This document shows, in pieces, positions 24,566 through 33,728 of a stretch of DNA of 64,000 bases. Each line of letters begins with the position of its first letter. The first letter of the stretch is position 1. The position numbers and the translations under genes are program-made. The stretch is from Diploptera punctata (lineage: Eukaryota; Arthropoda; Insecta; Blattodea; Blaberidae): contig JASPKZ010009665.1 of NCBI GenBank assembly GCA_030220185.1, forward strand, positions 1 to 64,000, read 5' to 3'. Below the pieces are notes generated by a model, which saw nothing but the letters and a program-made list of their open reading frames with translations, was not told where the DNA came from and searched no databases.

Positions 24566-25139
24566 TTCTTTTGATTCTTATAAAAAAATTATCTGCCTTT
24601 TTAAGTGCAAAGCACAGAAATCAAAGTCAGAATCCAGAACTGGCGACCCACTGTACGGACAAAATAGACTCCTTGCTTTAGTACGAGAAGAGTGGAGTAA
24701 AGTGGGACACAGCATGGATGACAGTTGTCCAATATATCAATTCAGAAGTTGTTTTACTTCCTCACAGTTTAAATAAGAGTTTGAGCTTGGATTTTAGTGC
24801 TCTTCAGTTGAAAACAACAGATCTTTTTGGACACGGCCTTGCCACATCTTGACGCTTCTCTGCAAGAAATTTTAAGGTAGGTTCCAGCTTGCAATGCAAT
24901 GGTAGACAGTTTCCTTGTTGGAATTTCTTGTAATACATAAATTCAATGTTGTACACAGCTGGAAACAATTTTAGCTAAGAAAATAATAAATTTGTGTTAG
25001 TTTTCTTTCTTTTAATATATATTATGTCTAATCTTCTTTCTTTTTTTATTTCCCAACTTCATTGGTTATCAGTGAATGACACACAAAATTAAGTCACTTC
25101 CCATACTTGAATTTTTATTCCATTTCATGATTCCTTTTC

Positions 25140-26202
25140 ATTTTCCACATTAGTAATGCATAAATTATTTATTGACTATCAAAAAGCATTTGATAGACTG
25201 TCAAGAAATAAACTATGGGAAATAATGTATGACAAAGGGTTTCCAGGACACATTGTCAAAGTTGTGCAAAGCTTATATTTTAAATCAGAAATAATGATTG
25301 ATAAAGGAGGTACAATGAGCGATAATACATTAGAAATTAATCAAGGGGTCAGACAAGGATGCCCGCTATCTCCTGCACTCTTTAGTATATGTATAGACGA
25401 GATCATTGTACAATGGCAATCAAATTTAACCACAGAGTTTAAAGTTGGCGGTACGATTCTAAATACCATACTGTTTGCAGACGATCAGACAATCCTTAGC
25501 TCTTCAGAAGACAATTTACAAATAGCAGCATATAAATTAAACGAAATAGCAAATAAATTCAATATGACAATCTCTGAAAGTAAATCTAAAGTAATGGCAT
25601 TCAACGGGAAAGACCATATGAGGTGTAAAATCGGTATTAATAACAGTATAATACAACAGGTGAACAATTTTAATTATTTAGGATGCAACGTATCATACTG
25701 CCAGAAGGAAGATATTAATATTAAATTAAATAGATTTTACAGAATGTGTGGCGCTATAAGACGGACACTGAAAAATAAAACTTTGAGGAGCACACAACTA
25801 AAATTTTACAAAATTATGGCAGTGCCTGTCTTAACATATGCAAATGAAAATTGGACTCTTAATCGTTCAGACAGAAGGAAAATAGAAACTGCAGAAATGA
25901 AGTTCTTACGTTCAGTAGCAGGTGTGACAATTTTGGACAAGAAAAGAAGTGAGGATATTAGGAAGGACTTAAATATTTTCAATTTAACAAATAGAATTGA
26001 CAACATGAGAAACAACTGGTATGAACGTGTCAAGAGAATGCCTACAGATACAATCCCTCAGCTGTTACTAAAGTACAAACCAATAGGACATAGAAATGTT
26101 GGATGCCCATTTACTAGATGGGAGGATTCATTAAATCCCACTTGATGTGAAAACAGGTCAAAAGGCCTAATTTCATGAAGCAGAAGAAGAAGAAGAAGAT
26201 GT
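25140..26202 (+). mobile_element. LINE fam3, 5'-truncated with long RT frame
   Basis: The frame 25156-26145 encodes FIDYQKAFDRLSRNKLWEIM (RT motif A), NQGVRQGCPLSPALFSICID (motif B), ILFADDQTILSS (motif C, FADD), YLGCNVSYCQ, YKIMAVPVLTYANENWTLNR and AEMKFLRSVAGV, to a stop. It starts at motif A, so the endonuclease and RT N-terminus are absent. It remains open over 329 codons, suggesting a relatively young copy. The tail is GAAGAAGAAG at 26176-26199. Confidence 0.88.
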
Positions 26203-26311
26203 TTATTGTACATATTGGATCTACCACATAAAAATATGTACGGTGTGGGGAATAAATCTTCCCTCATACTTACTTACACCATGCTATTTCAGATATGTAG
26301 CCTATTTTTCT

Positions 26312-26632
26312 CTTCAAATATAATTTATCCTTCAGTGAGAAGTGTTAAATTAATAATATAAACATCATTAGAAGCCCTACTGGCTTTATAAAGTAGTGTT
26401 AAATTCCCAATAAATGTCTTCTTAACTAAGAGACCGCCATATACAAAGATAGAAGCAATGGTTTCAAACATTTGACACGAGGGAATTACAACGTATAAAG
26501 AGATAAATTTGCTTCTAGATCGCAACTTGCCTCCGTAGCTCAGTTGGTAGAATACTTGGCCTGGAAAGCCAAAGGTCCCGGGTTCAAGTGTCGGTCTAGG
26601 CAAAAATTTTTCTCTTTAAATATAATGTATAA
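26312..26632 (+). mobile_element. Isolated copy of the 303-bp tRNA-like unit
   Basis: It begins TCTTCAAATATAATTTATCC and ends TTTCTCTTTAAATATAATG, so the unit is bounded by the same short sequence at both ends. The interior has GCCCTACTGGCTTTATAAAG, TGTCTTCTTAACTAAGAG and GGGAATTACAACGTATAAAG, all found in the array units at 49.6-53.5 kb, then a tRNA-like gene. Confidence 0.8.
26529..26601 (+). tRNA. tRNA-Ser(GGA)-like gene, dispersed copy with U33
   Basis: GCCTCCGTAGCTCAGTTGGT...GGTTCAAGTGTCGGTCTAGGC. A box TAGCTCAGTTGG; anticodon arm TTGGC-CTGGAAA-GCCAA, giving U33 and GGA. The T stem has a mismatch (CCGGG against TGTCG). AAAAATTTTTCTC follows. The short variable loop is unlike true tRNA-Ser. 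Confidence 0.6.
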
Positions 26633-26745
26633 AGAAATTAAACATAGGCTAAATTCTGGAAACGCATGCTGTTTTGTATTACAGATACTCTTGTCGTCCC
26701 AACTTCTCTCAAAAATGTTAAATTGAAAATATATAAAACTTTATT
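26625..26745 (+). mobile_element. LINE fam2 fragment
   Basis: It contains AAATTAAACATAGGCTAAAT then CTGGAAACGCATGC and AATTGAAAATATATAAAACT, equivalent to 57418-57530 of the fullest fam2 copy (KEIKHRLNSGNACYYALQ). Only about 120 bp remain. Confidence 0.7.
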
Positions 26746-26830
26746 CAACTTTAAATGAAAAAAATCAGTATGAGGTTTAATTTAAGAATTAAATTAAAAT
26801 GTTTAATACGTCACCTTGTATCCAGTCTTC

Positions 26831-26876
26831 TAATTATACTGGTTTCAAAGCTTATGCAGCTTCATCTTCAGTAATT
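26831..26876 (-). ncRNA. Hammerhead-ribozyme-like motif, intact core (Penelope 3' tail)
   Basis: The - strand reads AATTA, CTGAAGA, T, GAAGCT-GCATA-AGCTTT, GAA, AC-CA-GT, A17, TAATT. Stem I pairs 5 of 5, stem II 6 of 6 (one G-U), stem III 2 bp. All core bases are intact. The + strand partner at 27735-27779 has one core change. Confidence 0.6.
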
Positions 26877-27079
26877 TCTTGTCGACTGATGTTATGTCAA
26901 TCAGGAGAACTGCTTCTTCTTCCCTCTGTTGGTGGACAGATGAACCTCCGGATCAAATCAGAATTCCCAGGAATTTTGAAGTTCATAAGTGTTTTTTCCT
27001 TGTTTTTTTTATTGTGGATTTGTATTATTAGACATTATTTTCATTATTATTCAATTTGACAGATAATTAATTGTTTAGT

Positions 27080-27193
27080 ATGACTATTATTGTAATTTGT
27101 TGTATTTATATGTAACATGTGTTTGTCCTGGTGAGTGGAAGAGAAGGTCACATGGTCTTAACTCCACCAGGCTAAATAAATCTAAATCTATCC
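27080..27193 (+). mobile_element. LINE fam9 3' end, copy 1
   Basis: It carries GTTTGTCCTGGTGAGTGGAA then GAGAAGGTCACATGGTCTTA, an ACTC hairpin region and CCAGGCTAAATAAATCTAAA. The GAG-AAGGYC...GRCCTT-CTC hairpin recurs at 36190, 41140, 42830 and (reverse) 58115. Confidence 0.6.
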
Positions 27194-27385
27194 CAAACCG
27201 TGAGTTATTTTTTGTTTTTCTGTTTGTTTAATTAGACTGGCTTTTGTATCAATTAGATGTTTTTTCAGACCAAGTATGAGCAGCTACTGCTGACTTTTCC
27301 ATTTCACCATTTTTTACATTTCTAAGATGTTCTTTCACCCTTGTTTTCAAATTTCTTTTTTGCTTTTCCTATATAAATTTTATAA

Positions 27386-27830
27386 ATGCAGGGATTGTTA
27401 CAAAATTTATATAGGAAAAATAAAAATAAATTTGAAGACAAGGGCGAACATCTTAGAAATGTCAAAAATGGTGAAGTGGAAAAGTCAGCAGTAGCTGCTC
27501 ATGCTTGGTCTGAAAAATATTTAATTGATACAAAAGCTAGTCTAATTAAACAAATAGAAAAACAAAAAGAACTCACGGTTTGGGGAAAAATCCACATTCA
27601 AAAATAACAAAAAAAGAAAAACTTATTGACTTTGAAATTCCTGCTGATTCTGATTTGATCCAGAGGTTCATCAGTCCACCAACAGAGGGAGAAAGAAGCA
27701 GTTCTCCTGATTGACATAACATCAGTTGACAAGAAATTACTGAATATGAAGCTGCCTAAGCTTCGAAACTGGTATAATTAGAAGACTGGATATGAGGTGA
27801 GGTATTAAAATTTGAATTTAAATCTTGTAT
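27386..27830 (+). mobile_element. Penelope-like relic: GIY-YIG end, 3' tail, hammerhead-like motif
   Basis: The frame 27386-27604 reads [40 protein letters not shown] and KQKELTVWGK, the C-terminal GIY-YIG module. The tail GTTCATCAGTCCACCAACAG and motif 27735-27779 follow: AATTA, CTGAATA (G8 to U), GAAGCT-GCCTA-AGCTTC, GAA, AC-TG-GT, A, TAATT. Confidence 0.78.
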
Positions 27831-28280
27831 AATCAATTGAGTTGGTGTTTACTTGATGAAAATCCATATTAATTAATTAGATAAAAATAAAACTTAGTTT
27901 TATTTGATTTTCATATTTATTAAGATATAATTCAGTGACAGCTGTTTCGGTACACTGTACCTTCTTCAGACATGTTAACAAATTATGAATTGTGTTACTA
28001 TAGTACATATCAACTGATCTAAGCAACAATACAACAATAATTTATTTAAATTTTTTTTAAATTCTTTTTTTAATTATTTTTTGTTAAATTTAAAAAATTA
28101 AATAAATTATTGTTATATTGTTGCTTAGATCAGTTGATATGTACTATAATAACACAATTTATAATTTGTTAACATGTCTGAAGAAGGTACAATGTATCGA
28201 AACTGCTGTCACTGAATTATATCTTAATAAATATGAAAATCAAATAAAACTAAGTTTTATTTTTATTTAATTATTAAATC
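27828..28280. mobile_element. Long inverted-repeat element L, copy 2
   Basis: Same arms as 6720-7275. The left arm 27850-28055 and right arm 28080-28275 are reverse complements, with hammerhead-like motifs at 27933-27974 (-, perfect 5-bp stem II) and 28174-28214 (+, stem II weakened). It lies immediately after a Penelope tail, as copy 1 lies next to one. Confidence 0.8.
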
Positions 28281-28284
28281 TTAT

Positions 28285-28470
28285 ATATGAAACTCTCCCA
28301 GTTTTACTATATGGATGCAAAATGTGGACTCTTATTTTCAGGAAGGAGAAAAGATTATAGATATTTGAGAATAAAGATTTTAGGAACATTTTTGGACCAA
28401 AGACAGATGAACAGACAGGCACATGGAGAAGACTACTTAAAATTTAAAGCAGAAATGTCACATATACGTA
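28285..28470 (+). mobile_element. LINE fam2 fragment
   Basis: It contains ATATGAAACTCTCCCAGTTT, GGATGCAAAATGTGGACTCT, TTGGACCAAAGACAGATGAA and GACAGGCACATGGAGAAGAC, matching fam2 positions 57535-57680. It is shifted and broken. Confidence 0.7.
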
Positions 28471-28794
28471 ACGGCAGGTATATCTTCTCTACCACTGAAA
28501 GGTAGATAGATTTGACATGTTACAGGTAGTAAATTTTTATTCACAATCCTGCAAAATAAGATTGATACGGCATTTAAATTCTGGCAGTGATCCCAAATAT
28601 TAACATATACCTCTGAAACAAGAGCAAAATACTGCTAAAACAAAAACTTCAGAAACAAATGAAATGAACATTCTGAGGAAGATAGTGTTGTAAATGAAGG
28701 AAAGATGAAATTAGAAATGAAGAAGAAATATAAAGGCAGCTGAATATTCAGGCAATAGGTGAATGTGTGGAAAAAAAAAAGTATCATCTTAGAT

Positions 28795-29000
28795 CCATGA
28801 ATTTTTAGTTTCCAGACGAACAAAATTTGATTACAAAGTTCTTCAAATCAACACTAAATGGCAGTTTAGAAAATGACTGGCATGATGAAGAATCGATAAT
28901 TGTGACAACAGCTGAGGATGGGAGAGATGACTCTTGATACTGCAGTTCTGTGTTAAATAACATAGATGTGTGAGGTAAGAAGATTTCATGATTCAATTGA
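28795..29000 (+). mobile_element. Penelope-like 3' tail with decayed hammerhead motif
   Basis: TTCTTCAAATCAACACTAAA, then ACAG, CTGAGGA, T, GGGAG-AGATGA-CTCTT, GAT, ACTGCAGT, T, CTGT at about 28910-28955. Stem I (ACAG/CTGT) and stem III (loopless ACTG/CAGT) pair, but GAAA has become GATA. It ends TGTGAGGTAAGAAGA, as in palindrome N. Confidence 0.55.
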
Positions 29001-29039
29001 TTTTTATTAAGAAACATCATACTGTAAAATTCCCAACAT

Positions 29040-29272
29040 TAATATATGGAAAACTACAGTAGCAAAATTTAGACTGCTTACAGAACACATTTCGCCAAAC
29101 ATTTATATAAAATAGGAATCTACATGAATCCAAATTGTCCTCTATGCAACAAAGACGAAGAAATGAATGAAGAACATCTACAAACCTGTGAAGTATTACC
29201 TGTTGGATCCACCATAGAGAAATATTGGAGGGCAAGAATGCTAATGGCTTCGTTGCCAAGGCTCAGCATTTG
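29040..29272 (+). pseudogene. LINE C-terminal piece (RNase H-bearing type), copy 2
   Basis: Reads TTVAKFRLLTEHISPNIYIK, NPNCPLCNKDEEMNEEHLQT, CEVLP and KYWRARMLMASLPRLS, with one frame break after IYIK. Same arrangement (CxxC..EEHL..C, YWRAR) as 1398-1616. Confidence 0.65.
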
Positions 29273-29280
29273 AAAAATAT

Positions 29281-29440
29281 GTCCGTCACCGTGGCGTAGT
29301 CGTTAGAGTCCCTACCTTCCACTCCGGCGACCCGGGTTCGATTCCCGGCGAGGTAGGGGATTTTAAATCTCCACCTTGGGTCTGGGTGTGTGTCCTGTCT
29401 TGTGTTTGTGTGTGTGTGAATAAGATAAAAAGGTTTAACA
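29281..29440 (+). mobile_element. SINE-I (tRNA-like head)
   Basis: CACCGTGGCGTAGTCGTTAG (A-box region) and GACCCGGGTTCGATTCCCGG (perfect B box GGTTCGATTCC), followed by GGGGATTTTAAATCTCCACC, a TGTGTGTCCTGTCTTGTGTT stretch and a TG repeat. Single copy in this window. Confidence 0.65.
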
Positions 29441-29640
29441 AAGGTAAAACAAAAAGGAAGAACAGCGTAAACGAAAGAAAACGAGAAAGGAAAAAAATAA
29501 AAAAACATATATGGGGAAAAAAAAAGATTTGTATGGAATCAACATATTTTCTTCTAGACATCAGATAGAATTGTACATATAGCAAGAGATAATTTACCAG
29601 AGTACGGAAGAAGGACACCTGGAAGACCAAATTAGAGATA

Positions 29641-29938
29641 GGTAAAGGTATCCCACTACAGGCCTCAGGAGGCCCTTGGGGTAGTGGGAGGTTAAGGCTC
29701 CCACTTTTCTGGACAATCGGCACTTGATGTCAGCTGGATTGTCAGCTCTGCGTGACGGCTGTCTTTACCCCCAGAACAAGCGTCTGGTACTCATTTCCGT
29801 TAGAGGCTGAGTCGACCCAGGGTCATAGTGCTACCAGAAAGTTTGGGCCAGTTTAAAAATCTTGATCGAAAGGGACTCGACCCCTCGACCTTATGGCTTG
29901 TAGTGGAGTGCCTTAACCACTACGCTATGGCGTGCCCC
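29641..29938 (-). mobile_element. SINE-A, copy 3 with target-site duplication
   Basis: Full-length - strand copy: head at about 29930 (CCATAGCGTAGTGGTTAAGG on - strand), 3' end GGGATACCTTTACC at 29641. AATTAGAGATAG at 29630-29641 and 29939-29950 is a 12-bp target duplication. The host is a LINE 3' end (GRPN.R..GTLYSGWNRSWT) with a GAAGAAGAAG tail at 29999-30011. Confidence 0.85.
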
Positions 29939-30052
29939 AATTAGAGATAGAGGGACTCTTTATTCTGGATGGAACAGGTCATGGACCTAAAACAAAGAGA
30001 AGAAGAAGAATAAGTTATTCTCAAAGACCTAATATATATATTTATATATCCA

Positions 30053-30372
30053 TCCATAGTAAGTAATTCTGCCCGGAGGCAGGCCCTTCACTGCAATCAT
30101 AGCGTTTTCATGCTATGCTTGCAGCTTTACTAGGGAATTGTAGGTGTGGTAGCTTCCCGTTGCTTTCCACAGCGGTGAAGGATGATGATGATGATGGCCG
30201 GATGATTTTCGGGGACCGTTGGGCCCTAAGCTTCCTGACATTTGTCTTACAGGTGAGGAAAAAAAAACCCGAGAAAACCTCACCCAGGAGCCTGTTCTGA
30301 CCGAGAATCGAACCTGAGCCTCCTGCGTGACAAGGCAGCACGTCGCCTCGAGACCACAGCGCAGCGGTGGAC
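30053..30372 (-). mobile_element. SINE-B, copy 1
   Basis: The - strand carries CCACCGCTGCGCTGTGGTCT, a B box GGTTCGATTCTC, GGTGAGGTTTTCTCGGG, the CCTGTAAGACAAATGTCAGG palindromic stretch, and AAGGGCCTGCCTCCGGGCAG at the 3' end near 30070. Other copies: 39766-40045, 42440-42785, 60120-60431 (all +). Confidence 0.85.
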
Positions 30373-30659
30373 AAAATGAACACTAATGATGTTTATTATT
30401 ATTATTTATGATTTTCATTGCTTTTTATGCATGCCTCGGGTGATCTAGAGGGATCAGGGCCATTTCTAGTTCCTAAATTCATGATTTTGATTTTGGTCAA
30501 AGTTCATTAATTTTTTTTGGGGAGGAAAACTTAAGCATACAGTATGTCAGTTAAATAGGATGGATGGATTGAACTTTTTTTTAGATGCCTTTAACATCTT
30601 GAGCCATTTAGTTCCTATTTATTATTTAATTTGTTTGTATTTTTATTTACATTTAACGC

Positions 30660-31232
30660 ATGCTGGAAATTCATGCTATTATTCATTACAGGAAGTCTTG
30701 TCCTCCCAACTTTTCTCAAAAAATGTTAAACTGAAAAAATATATAACACTGTTATTCTCCCATAGTGAATCCCTCTCGGAATTAGTTGGATTGGACATTT
30801 GATAATAATGGACGATCAGAGACTGGTCAAGAAGCTCTATAAATGGAAACCTATAGGAGGCAGAGTTGGTTGTTGGAAGACCAAAGATCAGATGGGAGGA
30901 TGACACAATGAACGATCTAAAGAAAACGAAAGTGACTAACTTGAATATGGCAAGAGACAGATTGGCATGGAGGAGGATTGTCGAGAAGGCCAAAACTATC
31001 ACTTTGAAGTTTTTGCATCTTAGGATGATGATGTTATTCTCCCAGTTATGTTATGTGGATGCGAAACATGGACTCTTACTTTAAGGGAGGAGAGAAGAGT
31101 ATGAGTATTTGTGAGTAAAGTTCTCAGGAATTTTTTTGGACCAAAGGAACATGGACGGACAGGTGAATGGAGAAGACTTACACAACAGTGAGCTACATGA
31201 TACGTATAGAAAACCTGATATAATAAGAACAT
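30660..31232 (+). mobile_element. LINE mosaic: fam2 fragment, fam5 3' end, fam2 fragment
   Basis: 30662-30765 is fam2 (ALQEVLSSQLFSKN, VKLKKYIT). 30770-31028 is fam5 (SWIGHLIIMDDQRLVKKLYK, NDLKKTKVTNLNMARDRLAW) ending GGATGATGATG. 31028-31232 resumes fam2 (LPVMLCGCETWTLTLREERR). Fam5 thus interrupts fam2 around a TTATTCTCCCA repeat present on both sides (30742 and 31033). Confidence 0.7.
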
Positions 31233-31410
31233 GTATTGGCTTAGGATTTCACGGCCGGAGTTGCTATGATGATCTTGAAGATTTCCAGGCTGTAGGTCGT
31301 GGTCTCGAGGCTTGAAGTTCCCCGAAGTTTCGCCAGAGACTGCGTCTGGCATCCTCAAGGGATGTCTTAGACACGGCCTACTGCCCGGAAATCTTCTTCA
31401 AGATCATAAC
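31233..31410 (-). mobile_element. Short inverted-ended element with hammerhead-like motif inside fam2
   Basis: GATCTTGAAGATTTCCAGGC (31271) and GGAAATCTTCTTCAAGATC (31388-31406) are inverted ends. The - strand middle reads TTGAGGA, T, GCCAGA-CGCAGTC-TCTGGC, GAAAC, the same CUGANGA-N-stem II-GAAA order with the first core C lost. It splits fam2 between ATAATAAGAACA and ATAACAAGAACAG. Confidence 0.6.
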
Positions 31411-32110
31411 AAGAACAGTTACGTCTCGTAGACTGCGATGGGCAGGACATGTAGCATGAATGGGGAATGAAAAAGGGGCATGGAAGCTTGTTAGGAAAAC
31501 CAGAGGGAAAACTCCCAGTTGGTAGACCAAGAATGAGGTGGTTGAATGACATTTCCCATGAATTTAAGGAAGTAGATTATCCAGGGAATAATTGGAAAAC
31601 ATCTCAGGATCACTAAATAACAAAACAGCAAGAGAGACCCAATTGAAATTGTATAAAACATTGGCAGTACCGGTACTGCTCTATGGTTCAGAAGCCTGGA
31701 TACATAAAAAACAAGATCTAAGTAGGATAACGGCGGCAGAGAAATGAAATTTTTTGAGATCTGTTAAAGGTTGCACTAAGGAAGACAGAATCAAGAACAC
31801 AGAAATAAGACAGGAACTTGAAATATTTGCAATAACTGATAAAATAGATACATATAGACAAAGATGGAAGCAACACATAGAATGAATGAAGATAGATATC
31901 CAAAACAAATAACAAAATACAAACCTAAAGGCACCCGAGATGAGGGCAGACCTAGAAAGAGATGGGCTGAAGTCGGAACGGGTCAACAGACCTAATCCAT
32001 GAATGCAGATGATGATGATAACATCTCAGGACAGGGTTGTGTGGAGAGCTTATATCCGCGCGGCCATGAACCTTCGGGTTCGATAGTCAGTGAGTACTGG
32101 CAATGAAAGT
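31395..32110 (+). mobile_element. LINE fam2 3' end split by LINE fam4 (31610-32018)
   Basis: Fam2 reads SRRLRWAGHVA, KRETRGKTPSW-type broken frame and MRWLNDISHEF, and resumes at 32018 with RVVWRAYIRAAMNLRVR. Between lies fam4: LYKTLAVPVLLYGSEAWIHK, MKF.RSVKGCTKEDRIKN, KYKPKGTRDEGRPRKRWAEV and a GATGATGATG end. AACATCTCAGGA on both sides (31594-31605, 32018-32029) is the target duplication. Confidence 0.82.
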
Positions 32111-32430
32111 CCAACCCAGCATTTGTCTTGATAATTGAGGGAAACCAGGAAAAAAAAAACTCAATCAGGTTGATCGGCACCGGGATTTGAACTCGGGACC
32201 TCCCGAATATGAACCAACAAGCTCGGCAACTTCATTTTCAAAGGAAGGCAGATCCTTGAAGTTTGCTCGCGTATCGACCTTCATCTGTGTCGGATCCAAA
32301 CTACGAAAGTCGATACTCGATATCGTTATCAGCGTCACTGATTTTATAGCTAACTCACTGGCACTATCGAACCCGTTGGTTCATTTCCACTCGGACATAA
32401 GTTCTCCATACATCCCTATCCTGAGCTAAT
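32110..32430. other. Unassigned stretch with a tRNA-like 3' half
   Basis: CGGCACCGGGATTTGAACTC then GGGACCTCCCGAATATGAACCAACAAGCTCGGCAAC resembles the reverse strand of a tRNA-like B-box end (GAGTTCAAATCCCGGTG), so a decayed - strand tRNA-type SINE is possible. No ORF supported. Confidence 0.35.
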
Positions 32431-32755
32431 GTTTTTCAATCATTCCCTGTACACTCTTCTCCATTCAAATCATGGTTAATGTTATTCTCCCACCTCATTC
32501 TTGGTCTACCAACTGGGCGTTTTCCTTCTGGTTTTCCTACAAGAAGCTTCCACGTACCTCTTCCATTCCCCATTGCCATTAATTTTATAGGACTCGAATT
32601 TTTATGTTTTTGGTTAGAGCAAGAATGAGGTGGGAGAATAACAAACCATGATTTGAGGGAAGTAGATTATGCAGATGATTGGAAAACAGCTCAGGATAGG
32701 GATGTATGGAGAGCTTATGTTAACGCGGCCATGAATCTACGGGTTTGATAGTGCC
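32345..32755. mobile_element. LINE fam2 3' ends, inverted pair
   Basis: 32345-32590 carries the fam2 3' end on the - strand (GTGCCAGTGAGTTAGC; IRPRMRWENNINHDL near 32490; MGNGRGTWKLLVGKPEGKRP near 32550). 32615-32755 carries ARMRWENNKPWFEGSRLCRW-type fam2 on the + strand to RVYGELMLTRP/GFDSACE. The two 3' ends point away from each other. Confidence 0.6.
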
Positions 32756-32791
32756 TGTGAGTTATGATTATTATTTGCTAAAATATTGCTC

Positions 32792-33116
32792 CATAGCCGA
32801 GTGGCTAAGGCTAGAAGCCTTGGCGCAGAGCTACGGTACTTCCGCTGGTTCGATTTCTCTACTGGGGAAGAAATTTTCTCATGGTATATCGGCCAGTATG
32901 GGACCGGTGCCCACCCAGCATCATGAGGCATTTGGATAGCTATAATAAGTAGCGGCTACAGGTTGAGAAAACTGGCTATAACGGCTGGGGGAATCGACAT
33001 GCTGACCACATGTCACCCTTACACTGACTGGAATCATCTACCTCTGTGATTGACACATATGGATGTGTGGCCAGCAGCCGGATGGTAGGCTAAGGATTTC
33101 TAGGCCTGTTGCGCCA
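32792..33116 (+). mobile_element. SINE-C, full copy 3
   Basis: Head CCATAGCCGAGTGGCTAAGG (A box TAGCCGAGTGG), CTGGTTCGATTTCTC (B box); body GGGACCGGTGCCCACCCAGC, GCGGCTACAGGTTGAGAAAA, ATGCTGACCACATGTCACCC; end GGATTTCTAGGCCTGTTGCG. It is the longest copy of the family in the window. Confidence 0.85.
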
Positions 33117-33398
33117 GGAATTTTTTTTCAATATTATGACATAATAATAACAATGATAAGAGATCTGTCCTTTGTTTTGGTTCCACATATAAACAGTTGA
33201 AAAATACACGCTATCTGCTCTTCATCTTTTCGTATCTCATGAAAATCCTGTGCTACAATGAACTGATAAGAACATTCAGTGCACAATTTGTAATGGGATA
33301 GTTGTTAAATTATTTATTTCAATAAATAAACTAACGTTTAGACGCAACTAGATATTATATATTTTTACATGTATGGGGCATATTTAAAGACGATGCAG

Positions 33399-33500
33399 AT
33401 CAGTTTCCAATTACAATGTCGATAGAACAGTTTCAGCGTCCAATCACAATGTCTTTTACATAGTTTCAGCGTCCAATCACAGTGCCGAATAAAACAAAAG
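33399..33500 (+). promoter_or_regulatory. Candidate promoter: three spaced CCAAT boxes
   Basis: CCAAT occurs at 33407-33411, 33440-33444 and 33473-33477, exactly 33 bp apart, within AGTTTCAGCGTCCAATCACA-type direct repeats. They lie 216-286 bp upstream of the ATG at 33693. Regular CCAAT boxes are bound by NF-Y in animal promoters. The surrounding 33125-34980 is free of recognised repeats. Confidence 0.45.
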
Positions 33501-33692
33501 ACCGTGCATGCGTACATTTTAGTGCCGTGAGTTGAAAAGTGCTGAATGTTTTCTGATAGTGCGAGATTTTTTTTATCGTTTCGTGTGTTATTTGCTATGT
33601 TTAAACTAGATTAATGTATCGTGTAGTAAGTATATTTTATCGTGTGATCGGTTCAATTATGTGAAATATTTATCCGCTCGGGTTGTGCCGTT

Positions 33693-33728
33693 ATGGCTTC
33701 ACTGTTCAACATTGCAGAAACTTATAAT
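33693..33728 (+). CDS. Candidate first coding exon (unknown gene)
   Basis: ATG starts a 12-codon frame MASLFNIAETYN ending at GTAAGTAAG, a near-perfect splice donor at 33729. Sequence around the ATG (GCCGTTATGG) has G at +4, a fair start context. CCAAT boxes lie upstream. The gene cannot be named from 12 residues, and no matching second exon was recognised before the LINE-filled region at 35 kb. Confidence 0.4.

Larger units (their letters stand above)
26745..27380 (-). mobile_element. Penelope-like relic: 3' tail with hammerhead-like motif and GIY-YIG end, split by LINE fam9 end
   Basis: The - strand has GTTCATCTGTCCACCAACAG tail, hammerhead-like motif 26831-26876, a break at about 27010-27190 filled by a LINE fam9 3' end, then GIY-YIG sequence ([33 protein letters not shown]) at 27190-27375. 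It faces a + strand copy at 27380-27830 head to head. Confidence 0.7.

Noticed and set aside
29286..29723. 145-codon - strand frame
   Set aside because: It overlaps SINE-I, a TG repeat and SINE-A sequence; phrases such as SPGIEPGSPEW are the antisense of a B box.
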